Shown: positions 57,101-64,000 of the stretch, one piece after another
Layout of the letters: each line of letters starts with the position of its first letter
Numbering within the stretch: position 1 is the stretch's first letter
Origin: Acidobacteriota bacterium
GTDB taxonomy: Bacteria; Acidobacteriota; Blastocatellia; RBC074
DNA: 64,000 bases
Reading direction: 5' to 3'
Assembly (NCBI GenBank): GCA_016196035.1
Contig: JACPYM010000064.1
Span: 164,107 to 228,106, forward strand
Program-made: the position numbers and the translations under genes
The notes under the pieces: model-generated
Database searches by the model: none
What the model saw: the letters and a program-made list of their open reading frames with translations, nothing else
What the model was told of the DNA's origin: nothing

Positions 57101-57337
57101 CAAGGCCACGAGGCCGCCGCCGAGTTTGAAAAGATTCTCAGCCTGCGCGGTTACGAGCCGACCTCGCCCATGCGCCCGCTGGCGCGTCTGGGCTTGGCGC
57201 GGGCGCAAGTGCTGCTGGGCGACACGGCAGCAAGCCGTAAGTCATACGACGAATTTTTGGGCATCTGGAAAGCAGCGGATGCGGATTTGAGCGTGCTGGC
57301 CGCCGCCAAAAAAGAAGCGGCAGCGTTGCGCGAATAA
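54101..57337 (+). CDS. Zinc-ribbon Ser/Thr kinase with TolB-like and TPR sensor region (kinase 3)
   Basis: 1,078 residues from the ATG at 54101 (GTGAGGTG upstream; an in-frame upstream ATG at 54071 is less likely). Zinc ribbon CLRC at 4-7 and FCLEDG; kinase domain about 36-310 with VGGMSAIYRA, HRDLKPAN and DFGLAKV; a Ser/Gly/Asn-rich linker about 330-435 (repeated NSGSNSGG-like units); membrane segment about 441-463 (LGVLALALLGSLWVGYQFF); then ILLADISNATGEDVFD and the TPR region with IELDPNFA. It ends 16 bp before kinase 4, so the two are probably cotranscribed. Confidence 0.92.
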   Translation: MKYCLRCQRSYPPSQAFCLEDGEPLSLKDLYGLTGRIIADKYEITALAAVGGMSAIYRAHQIGVHRPVAFKILLPNIAVNNADMPYLFAREAQLAGRLSHENIATIYDAGETEDHVAYIVMEWLEGHTLEAELHARRYLSYERIGFLLQQVGAALDAAHEINIIHRDLKPANIMITKRPDGSERVKVFDFGLAKVIADSVDIKVSSALGTPHYASPEQFRTGEEIGPSSDIYTLGAMLYRLLTGRFPFEAANVHELIRSHLLETPPPLSLYRPGIPSEIENLINRTLAKTPHYRPRHASEVAYEFIEAVRDLPDYELGGELLASEENLHINSNPWHSNSGHNSGSNSGGTSGLNAGNSGRRSGSGASSRSGSTRIEPVSFNRPTNSPFDSPSVRRSGNYVYTGAPEANSYDAPAYSPLNSTQELDVPPAIPPPPEPSSKLRRAGLGVLALALLGSLWVGYQFFRTKLTLTEKDTILLADISNATGEDVFDRTLKQALSVQLAQSPFLNMLGDDKVRETLRFMNRKADERLTREVAREIALRLGLKAAIAGQINKLDRHYSITLEALNAQSGEPFAQTLVEADGKDNVIKALGQAAAELRERLGESLSSIQKFNAPIDQATTSSLDALKAYSQGRDQYSLKDNYIEGVALYKRAIELDPNFALAYNGLSIIYMNTGQGELAIEYAGKAYNLRERVSERERLAIAASYFLVNGEVERAIEAQRLTVQTYPRLVAPHVNLSVCLNRLGQLEAAVAETKEAVRLDPTNGTAYQNQADLLVRLGREDEALQVIAAAQAQKLDRLGFRATLFQIGFLKGDGALMQQQLAWVKGKPDEFRSYEWQAQTLAYEGRLREADELYRRAMEGARQRNLTEVVVSLAMQNALRQALGGNTKAAQKLLDEAVTLSPTTFSLYSASKAAPFGPLMLALGGAVQQAEAFDAELVKRQPHNTLANSIWLPLSRAAIALQRNQPDKALELLRTVSNYEAGAFFYPAWLRANALLKLKQGHEAAAEFEKILSLRGYEPTSPMRPLARLGLARAQVLLGDTAASRKSYDEFLGIWKAADADLSVLAAAKKEAAALRE

Positions 57338-57353
57338 AACGGCTAAGACATCC

Positions 57354-58859
57354 ATGAAATTTTGTCCCCAATGCCAAAAAAACTTTGCCGTGACGCTCGC
57401 GGTCTGCCCCGCCGACGGGACGGCCTTGGCCTTGAAAGACACTTATGGACTGAGTGGGCGCGTCATCGCTGACAAATATCAGATCGGCGAGTTGGCCGCC
57501 CTGGGTGGCATGAGCGCCGTTTACCACGCGCATCAAATCGGCGTGAAACGCCACGTGGCGTTCAAAATCCTGTTGCCCAATCTGGCGCTCGAACACCCGC
57601 GCATGCTGGATCGGTTTGAGCGCGAAGCCCATCTGGCTGGCCGCTTGACGCATGAAAATATCGCCATCATCCACGACGCCGGACAGACGCCGGACAGCCT
57701 CGCATACATCGTGATGGAGTGGCTCGACGGCGAGTTGCTGGAAAGCGCTTTGCAGCAACGCTATTTTTTAAGTTACCAGCGCATTGCCTATCTGCTGCGC
57801 CAAATCGCGGCGGCGCTGGATGCAGCCCATGCGGCGCGCGTCATTCACCGCGACCTGAAACCCACCAACATTATGATCGTGCCGCGTCCGGATGGCCGCG
57901 ACTGGGTCAAGGTTTTCGATTTCGGGTTGGCTAAGGTGCTGGCCGACAGCATGGATTTGCAAATCTCGCACGCGCTGGGCACGCCGCATTACGCCAGTCC
58001 CGAACAGTTTCGCCCGGGCGAAGAAATCAGCGGCCAATCCGATATTTATTCGCTGGGAATCATTCTGTATCGCCTGTTGACGCGCCACGTGCCGTTTGAC
58101 GCGCCGGATATTCACGAATTGATTCGGCTGCATTTGCTGGAAGTGCCGCCGCCGCTGGCGCGCTGGCGGCCCGCAGTGCCCACCGCCCTCGAACAACTGG
58201 TCGCGCGCATGCTGGCCAAGACGCCGCATTACCGGCCCGCGACGGCGACGGAAGCCGTAGACCTGTTTGATGAAATCATCCAGGCCCTGCCAGCGGCTGA
58301 ACGGGAACGCGAGCTACCGGTCAAATCACGGTCCGCCGAACAGGCCAAGCTGGCCCTCGGCACACACCCGCTCACACCGCAACGCGGGCGCAAGCAAAAT
58401 AGAGCCGCATCCACGCACGCCGCCCGGCATGCGGCAGATTTCAATGAGGTGCGGCAAACGAAACAACTCACCCCGCCGGCGCCCGTCGCACCTGCGGCCC
58501 AGGACACGGTGAAGCCGGTCAACGCCGCGCCAACCGCCCCCAACCAGCCACGGCCCAAAGCCACGTCGTCCAAAAAGGCCTCGTCCAAAAAGGCGGCGCC
58601 CAAAAAAGCCAACCCGCCGCGCCTTGAGACCGGCACGTTACTGTTGATCGGCTTGGTAACTTTATTGCTGGTCGCCTTGGCTGGCTACTTTTTCTTACAT
58701 CGCAACCCGATATTGACCAGCCAGCACACCACGCCGGCTACTTCCACAGACTCCGCATCCCACCACCTGACATCACATCCGATTCGCGGAGAGAACCATG
58801 AAATATTGTCCGAAGTGCGAAACCTCGTTCGCCGCCTCGCAAACCATTTGCCAGCATGA
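57354..58859 (+). CDS. Zinc-ribbon Ser/Thr kinase lacking the sensor region (kinase 4)
   Basis: 501 residues, about half the length of its paralogues. Zinc ribbon CPQC at 4-7 and VCPADG; a complete kinase domain about 36-310 (LGGMSAVYHA, HRDLKPTN, DFGLAKV, GTPHYASPEQF); a Lys/Ala/Pro-rich linker; one membrane segment at about 424-448 (LLIGLVTLLLVALAGYFFL). About 50 further residues follow, then stop. The TolB-like and TPR parts are absent. The last 62 bases overlap the start of kinase 5 in another frame, so the gene may once have been longer. As the active-site motifs are intact, it may still phosphorylate. Confidence 0.88.
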   Translation: MKFCPQCQKNFAVTLAVCPADGTALALKDTYGLSGRVIADKYQIGELAALGGMSAVYHAHQIGVKRHVAFKILLPNLALEHPRMLDRFEREAHLAGRLTHENIAIIHDAGQTPDSLAYIVMEWLDGELLESALQQRYFLSYQRIAYLLRQIAAALDAAHAARVIHRDLKPTNIMIVPRPDGRDWVKVFDFGLAKVLADSMDLQISHALGTPHYASPEQFRPGEEISGQSDIYSLGIILYRLLTRHVPFDAPDIHELIRLHLLEVPPPLARWRPAVPTALEQLVARMLAKTPHYRPATATEAVDLFDEIIQALPAAERERELPVKSRSAEQAKLALGTHPLTPQRGRKQNRAASTHAARHAADFNEVRQTKQLTPPAPVAPAAQDTVKPVNAAPTAPNQPRPKATSSKKASSKKAAPKKANPPRLETGTLLLIGLVTLLLVALAGYFFLHRNPILTSQHTTPATSTDSASHHLTSHPIRGENHEILSEVRNLVRRLANHLPA

Positions 58860-61800
58860 CGGCGAAGCGCTGGTGCTCAAAGACCTGTATGGCATGACAG
58901 GCCGTGTGATCAATGACAAATACCGCATCGGTTCATTGATGAGCATCGGCGGCATGAGCGCGATTTACCGCGCCGAGCAACTGGGCGTCGAACGCCAGGT
59001 GGCTTTCAAAGTGCTGCTGCCGAATCTGGCCGTCAACAACAACATGATGCGCACGCTGTTTGAACGAGAAGCCCGCACGGCGGGCCTGCTGATGCACGAA
59101 AACATCGCCACCGTGCATGACAGCGGCCACACCTCTGACGACTTGGCCTATCTGGTGATGGAATGGCTGGACGGGCAAACGCTCGAACGGGAGTTGCGCC
59201 AGGAAGGCCAACTCAACTATGCGCGCTGCGCCCGGCTCTTAAACCAAATCGCCGCCGCGCTCGATGCCGCGCACGCGCAAGGCATCATCCATCGCGATCT
59301 GAAACCGAGCAATGTCATGCTCGTGCCCCGCCCCGATGGGCGCGACACCGTCAAGGTGCTCGATTTCGGCTTGGCCAAGGTCGCCACCGAAGCGTCGGAC
59401 ATGCAGGTTTCGTCCGCGCTGGGCACCCCGCATTACGCCAGTCCCGAACAGTTCCGCATCGGCGAGGAAATCAGCGGCCAATCCGACATCTATTCGCTGG
59501 GCGTGCTCTTGTATCGCATGCTCACCGGGCGGCTGCCTTTCGATGCAGGCAGCATCCATGAATTGGTGCGCTTGCATTTGCTGGAAACGCCGCCGCCGCT
59601 GCGCGAATTGCGCCCTGACACGCCGCTCGAAGTCGAAAATCTGGTCAACCGCTTGCTCGCCAAAACCCCGCAATACCGCCCGGCCACAGCCGCCGCCGCC
59701 GCCGAGGAGTTTGAACGCGCCGTGCGCAATCATTTCGGCACGCTGCCCACCGAAGCGCCACAGACCAACTTCACCTCAACTCACGTCAGCCCCGGCAGTG
59801 CGCCGTCAGCAAGTCTTTCCAGTTCCGGCCCTCGTTCCGCCAAACAGACTTCGGCAGCACAGCGCTCGCTGCCACCGCCACCCGCACGCGGCATCAGCCA
59901 AACCGCCTCGTCAGCCACCTTCGTCTCAACGACAGGATCGGCGGGCGCGGTAACGTCCGGCGTCGCCGCGCAAACATCCGCCAGCAACGCCACGGCGCCG
60001 GCAGCCTCGCGCTTTACCACCGCCATGCTGGTCAACACCACCCGCCCCAAGAATTACAAGCCCTGGCTGACCACGGCCGCAGTGGTGTTTTTGGCAGGTA
60101 TGGCAGGCGTTTATTTCTATCTCAGCAGCCGCCCCAAACTGAGCGCCAAAGACACAATCATGCTGGCCGATTTTGACAACACGACGGGCGAAGAGGTTTT
60201 CGATCAAACGCTCAAACAGGCGCTGGCCGTGCAATTGGCGCAATCGCCTTTCTTGAACATGCTGGGCGACGACAAGGTGCGCGAGACGCTGCATTTTATG
60301 AACCGCAAACCCGAAGAAAAAATTACGCGCGCCATCGCCCGCGAAATCGCGCAGCGGCGCGGCCTCAAAGCCATCTTCGCCGGGCAGATTGACAAGCTCG
60401 ACCGCCATTACGCGCTCACGCTCGAAGCGCTGAATACGGAAACCGGCGCATCGCTCTCGCGCGTTTTCTTTGAAGCCGAGAGCAAAGACCAGGTCATCAA
60501 AACGCTGGGCCAGGCGGCCTTGAAATTACGCGAACAACTGGGCGAATCGCTCGCTTCGACGACCAAATTCAACGCGCCCATTGAGAACGCCACCACCTCT
60601 TCGCTCGAAGCCTTGCAGGCCTATACGCAGGGGTACCAGCAACTCAATTTCAAAGCCAACTTGCGCGAAGCGATTCCGCTTTATCAGCGCGCCATCGAAC
60701 TCGATCCGAATTTCGCCATGCCGCATTACCAACTGGCCATGATTTACACCACGCTGGGCCAGCCGCGCTTGAGCATCGAACATTCGACCAAAGCCTTCAA
60801 CCTGCGCGAACGCACCAGCGAACGCGAACGCCTGACCATCACCGCGCTCTATTACTCGCTCGTGACCGGCGAAACCGAAAAGGCCGTCGAAACCTATAAA
60901 CTGATGGCGCAAAGCTATCCCAATTCCGCGCTGCCACACAGCGGCCTGGCGGGCGTTTACCGCCAGACAGGGCAATTGCCCCTGGCCGTGACCGAGGCCG
61001 AAACCGCCCTCAAACTCGATCCCAACGAAGTCGCGCCGCATCTGTTGCGCGCCACGGCGTTGATGCGGTTGAACCGGTTGGATGAAGCCAACCAGAAGCT
61101 GACTGAATCGCAGGCGCAAAAGATTGACGGGCTGGGGTTGCGCGCGGCGCTCTTTCAATGCGCCTGGTTGCAAGACGATCAGGCCCTGCTGCAACAGCAA
61201 ATCAATTGGGCGCGCGAAAATCAGCACCCTGACAAGGCGCTGGATTGGCAGGCGCAACGGGCGGCGGCGGGCGGTCGCTTGAAAGAAGCGACAGGGCTTT
61301 GGCGGCAAGCGATGGATGCCGTGAAACAACGCGGTCAAAAAGAACTCGGTGCGCCTTATGCGCTGGCGGCGGGCCTGAGTCTGGCGCTGGCCGGGCAAAC
61401 ATCCGAGGGACAACGTTGGCTAGATGAAGCCAATGCGCTGGCGCGTGATAACTTCACGCACTATTCAGTGCTTTCAACAGCACCCTTCGGGCCGCTGACT
61501 TACGCGCTGGCGGGCGCCAGCGATAAAGCCCAAAGTCTGGGGGACGAAGTCGCGCGCAACCAACCGCAGAACACGCTCGCCAACCAGGTCTGGCTGCCCA
61601 TCACCAAAGCCATCCTGGCGAACAGACAAGGCAATTACGAACAGGCGCTGGAACTGTTAAAACACCAGGCGCAATACGAAGGCAGCTCGTCCAATTACTC
61701 GAACTGGGCGCGCGGCGAAGCCTTGTTGAAAATGCGACGCGGCTATGAAGCCGAGATCGAATTCAAAAGGATCATCGGCAATCACGGGCTGGAGGCCGCC

Positions 61801-62094
61801 TCGTTGCTTTATCCGCTGGCGCACCTGGCCACCGCGCGCGCGCGCGCCTTTATCGGCGATACCGAAGAGAGCCGTCTGTATTACAAAAAGTTTCTCGAAC
61901 AGTGGAAAGACGCCGATGCCAATTTGCCCATCGTCGTCGCCGCCAAAAACGAACTCGTCGCCCTCAAAAAGGCGGAGACGAGCGCCCACAGCGAACAATT
62001 AGACCAGCAGTTAAGAGCTGAACGGCGCAGCTGGTTCGCGGCGTTGACGGGTGTCTTTCGGCGTTCCGTACCGGCAAGAACATCTGCGCTGTGA
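58798..62094 (+). CDS. Zinc-ribbon Ser/Thr kinase with TolB-like and TPR sensor region (kinase 5)
   Basis: 1,098 residues from the ATG at 58798 (CGGAGAG upstream), inside the end of kinase 4. Zinc ribbon CPKC at 4-7 and ICQHDG; kinase domain about 36-310 with IGGMSAIYRA, HRDLKPSN and DFGLAKV; a Ser/Ala/Thr-rich linker; membrane segment about 419-443 (WLTTAAVVFLAGMAGVYFYL); IMLADFDNTTGEEVFD; then TPR repeats. Beyond the usual paralogue end it has an extra basic tail of about 40 residues (RAERRSWFAALTGVFRRSV). A strong stem-loop follows, ending the array. Confidence 0.92.
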   Translation: MKYCPKCETSFAASQTICQHDGEALVLKDLYGMTGRVINDKYRIGSLMSIGGMSAIYRAEQLGVERQVAFKVLLPNLAVNNNMMRTLFEREARTAGLLMHENIATVHDSGHTSDDLAYLVMEWLDGQTLERELRQEGQLNYARCARLLNQIAAALDAAHAQGIIHRDLKPSNVMLVPRPDGRDTVKVLDFGLAKVATEASDMQVSSALGTPHYASPEQFRIGEEISGQSDIYSLGVLLYRMLTGRLPFDAGSIHELVRLHLLETPPPLRELRPDTPLEVENLVNRLLAKTPQYRPATAAAAAEEFERAVRNHFGTLPTEAPQTNFTSTHVSPGSAPSASLSSSGPRSAKQTSAAQRSLPPPPARGISQTASSATFVSTTGSAGAVTSGVAAQTSASNATAPAASRFTTAMLVNTTRPKNYKPWLTTAAVVFLAGMAGVYFYLSSRPKLSAKDTIMLADFDNTTGEEVFDQTLKQALAVQLAQSPFLNMLGDDKVRETLHFMNRKPEEKITRAIAREIAQRRGLKAIFAGQIDKLDRHYALTLEALNTETGASLSRVFFEAESKDQVIKTLGQAALKLREQLGESLASTTKFNAPIENATTSSLEALQAYTQGYQQLNFKANLREAIPLYQRAIELDPNFAMPHYQLAMIYTTLGQPRLSIEHSTKAFNLRERTSERERLTITALYYSLVTGETEKAVETYKLMAQSYPNSALPHSGLAGVYRQTGQLPLAVTEAETALKLDPNEVAPHLLRATALMRLNRLDEANQKLTESQAQKIDGLGLRAALFQCAWLQDDQALLQQQINWARENQHPDKALDWQAQRAAAGGRLKEATGLWRQAMDAVKQRGQKELGAPYALAAGLSLALAGQTSEGQRWLDEANALARDNFTHYSVLSTAPFGPLTYALAGASDKAQSLGDEVARNQPQNTLANQVWLPITKAILANRQGNYEQALELLKHQAQYEGSSSNYSNWARGEALLKMRRGYEAEIEFKRIIGNHGLEAASLLYPLAHLATARARAFIGDTEESRLYYKKFLEQWKDADANLPIVVAAKNELVALKKAETSAHSEQLDQQLRAERRSWFAALTGVFRRSVPARTSAL

Positions 62095-62127
62095 ACGACG
62101 CCTGCCAAACTTCCCTTTCGTAAATAT

Positions 62128-62180
62128 GCAACGCGGCGGCAACGGTCTGTTGAGACCGTTGCCGCCGCGTTGCTTTACTT
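62128..62180 (+). terminator. Rho-independent-type terminator ending the kinase array
   Basis: A perfect 21-bp stem GCAACGCGGCGGCAACGGTCT (62128-62148) / its inverse (62153-62173) with a 4-nt loop, then TTTACTTC. It is the strongest stem-loop in the window. Confidence 0.8.
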
Positions 62181-62451
62181 CACTGGCTTTCAGGCCGCGC
62201 CCAAAAGCCATTCCGACCCGCCCCCTTGCTGCTGCAAAAAAGGGTTGGTCAGCAAGGCTTGCGCAAAATCACGAACCTGTGTTCTGCAAGTAATGCCCTG
62301 ATTCCCGGCTCCTGATGTTCAAGAAATCAGCCGTCAGTAGCCCTGGCAGCGAGAGTTGCAGCCTGCTTGAACAAGCCCTGTTTGCAACCCACGGCTAAAT
62401 CCAACTGCCGCTACGCGGCAAAACCCAATGCTTTGAGCGTGACCAGCAATC
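62181..62451. other. Intergenic gap without recognisable feature
   Basis: About 270 bp between the terminator and the convergent amidohydrolase remnant. I see no gene, tRNA or clear repeat here. Confidence 0.4.
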
Positions 62452-63870
62452 TCAATCGCGCTGGTAAATCACGCGGCCATCAAACACGGTCAGCACCACT
62501 TTCGCCTTCTCAATCTGGACCGGATCAATCCTGAAAATATCCGCCGAGAGCACGGCCAAATCCGCCAGCTTGCCAACTTCCAGCGTGCCTTTCACCTTTT
62601 CATCAAAGCTCGCGTAGGCCGAGCCGTATGTAAAGGCGCGCACGGCTTCGGCGACGGTGATCTTTTGTTCAGGCACCCAGCCGTCGGGATGTTTGCCGTC
62701 CAGCGTGCGGCGCGTGACGGCGGCGTAAATGCCCAGCAGCGGCACCAGCGGCGCGACGAACCAATCGGAACCGAAGGCCAGCACCGCGCCTGCGTCGAGC
62801 AGCGAGCGGAAGGCGTAGGTGCCTTTGGCGCGTTCGGGGCCAATGCGGTTTTCGGCCCAGCGGCCATCGTCAATCGCGTGGTACGGCTGCATCGAGGCGA
62901 TGACCTGTTGCGTGGCGAAACGTTTGATCTCTTCCGTTCGTAAATGCTGCGCGTGTTCGATGCGGAAGCGGCGGTCGCGCAGGCCGTTGGCTTGGGCGGC
63001 GGCGGCGTAAAAATCAAGGATGGTTTGGTTGGCTTTGTCGCCAATGGCGTGGATGGCGATGTGTAAGCCGGCTTTGTCGGCGGCGCTGATGCGGTCGCGC
63101 ATTTCGGCTGCTTTGACCATCTCGTCGCTGGGCAGACCCGCTGTTTTCGGGTCGTCGAGGTAGGGTTCAAAAAACAACGCGGTGGTCGAACCGAGCGAGC
63201 CGTCGGCGAAGCCTTTCAGTCCACCGATCTTGAGTTTGTCGCTGCCGAAGCCGGCCTGAATGCCTACGCGGGCGAGCCGTTCCCATTGCGAGAGCGGTTG
63301 ATGCCCGCTGACGCGCACGGTCAATTCGCCGTGTTGCAATAGCATTTGATAAACGGCCAGCACATCCGGCGAAGCGGACATGTCCTGCACGCTGGTCACA
63401 CCGTTTTCGGCGGCGTAGCGCATCGCGGCCTTGAGCGCCTCGGCAATCTCTTCGGCGGTCGGATTGGGGATGACGCGGTAGACAAAATTCATCGCGGCGT
63501 CTTTGAGCACGCCAGTCGGTTCGCCTTGGGCATCGCACACAATCGTGCCGCCGGGCGGATCGAGCATCGCGCGCGTAACGCCTGCCAGTTTGAGCGCCAG
63601 CGAATTCGCCAAACACATGTGCCCGTCAAGCCGGTTGATGAAGACCGGATTGTCCGCCGTGACGGCATCAATTAATTGCCGAGTGGGCAACTGCCGCGTA
63701 GGCAGCGCGGCGGGCGGCCAATTCTCGTGATCCCAATTGCCGTTGAGCACCCAGCGGCCTTTGGGCAGCTTTTTGGCAAACGCGCCGATGCGGTCGCGGA
63801 ATTCTGTTGGAGTTTTGGCATCACGCAACTGCACGCTCGCCAAACCCGCACCGCCGTCAAAAAAATGTGG
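62452..63870 (-). pseudogene. YtcJ-like amidohydrolase, N-terminus missing
   Basis: The minus-strand frame encodes an amidohydrolase-3 / YtcJ-like enzyme from about [15 protein letters not shown] to a normal C-terminus ([23 protein letters not shown]). Visible metal and active-site motifs: [39 protein letters not shown] and GSDWFVAPL. The first ~65 residues of the family, with the HxH metal motif normally just before FFDGG, are absent: upstream of 63870 the sequence instead encodes a different C-terminus. An open frame continues antisense-free to 63999 but without family similarity. I therefore read it as a truncated gene. Confidence 0.7.
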
Positions 63871-63871
63871 C

Positions 63872-64000
63872 TCATGTGTAACCAGTTTGCATCGTTGCTG
63901 TCCGGCACATTCGTCGAATGAGCATCGCATTGATGCGTTTGGCGTTGTACATGGCTTCATAGGTCGCCACGTAGTCTTTGAGATAACGCTTGTGGACACC
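63872..64000 (-). mobile_element. Transposase-like C-terminal fragment
   Basis: From the right edge the minus strand reads [20 protein letters not shown], then [10 protein letters not shown], ending in a stop at 63874-63872. This basic, helical ending resembles the C-terminus of insertion-sequence transposases; the family cannot be fixed from 42 residues. It abuts the truncated amidohydrolase within two bases, so an insertion or deletion joined them. The rest of the element is outside the window. Confidence 0.45.

Noticed and set aside
46463..62094. Biosynthetic gene cluster
   Set aside because: The large proteins are kinases with TPR regions; no carrier protein, ketosynthase or adenylation motifs were found.

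Overview
The window looks like a chromosome segment of an Acidobacteriota bacterium, probably close to Blastocatellia. I infer this from family content and not from a marker gene: high-GC coding sequence, zinc-ribbon Ser/Thr kinases with large TPR sensor regions, an ECF sigma/kinase pair, a TonB-receptor-like protein with an N-terminal carboxypeptidase-regulatory domain, and several secreted FG-GAP/VCBS and DUF11 repeat proteins. There is no rRNA, one good tRNA (Met), one tRNA remnant and no CRISPR array.

Layout. 1-9.4 kb (minus strand): a DUF11-repeat surface protein of at least 2,226 residues that runs off the left edge, then two paralogous secreted proteins. 9.4-10.5 kb: a gene-poor scar holding a 3' tRNA-Met fragment. 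10.5-15.4 kb: a small unknown ORF, secreted esterase, tRNA-Met, lysophospholipid acyltransferase, GMC oxidoreductase and a bacilliredoxin-like protein. 15.6-23.8 kb: a 1,315-residue VCBS protein and a TonB-receptor-like protein. 24.5-27.8 kb: DUF4912, a GH57 alpha-glucan branching enzyme and a DUF1801 protein. 27.9-34.5 kb: an FG-GAP secreted protein, an ECF sigma factor with an adjacent kinase/TPR protein, and the stump of a secreted-protein gene. 34.7-36.0 kb: an AT-richer two-gene cassette (unknown helical protein plus PIN nuclease). 36.0-40.5 kb: enoyl-CoA hydratase, NTF2-like protein, inositol-phosphatase-like protein, and a class A beta-lactamase-like domain fused to a restriction-endonuclease-like domain. 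40.5-46.2 kb (minus strand): a frameshifted HicB-like antitoxin, WG-repeat protein, Gfo/Idh/MocA oxidoreductase, SdpI-like protein, DUF58 protein and MoxR ATPase. 46.5-62.1 kb: five tandem paralogous zinc-ribbon kinases (one without its sensor) with a small membrane protein between the second and third. 62.4-64 kb: an amidohydrolase lacking its N-terminus, abutting a transposase-like C-terminal fragment.

The intergenic spaces hold several kinds of non-coding palindromic elements: heptamer arrays, CCACGAAG hairpins, and long inverted repeats of about 100-300 bp that resemble MITEs. The best candidates for undescribed biology are the five-kinase receptor array, the beta-lactamase/endonuclease fusion, and the unknown-protein/PIN cassette. 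All functional statements are inferred from sequence reading; no database search was run.
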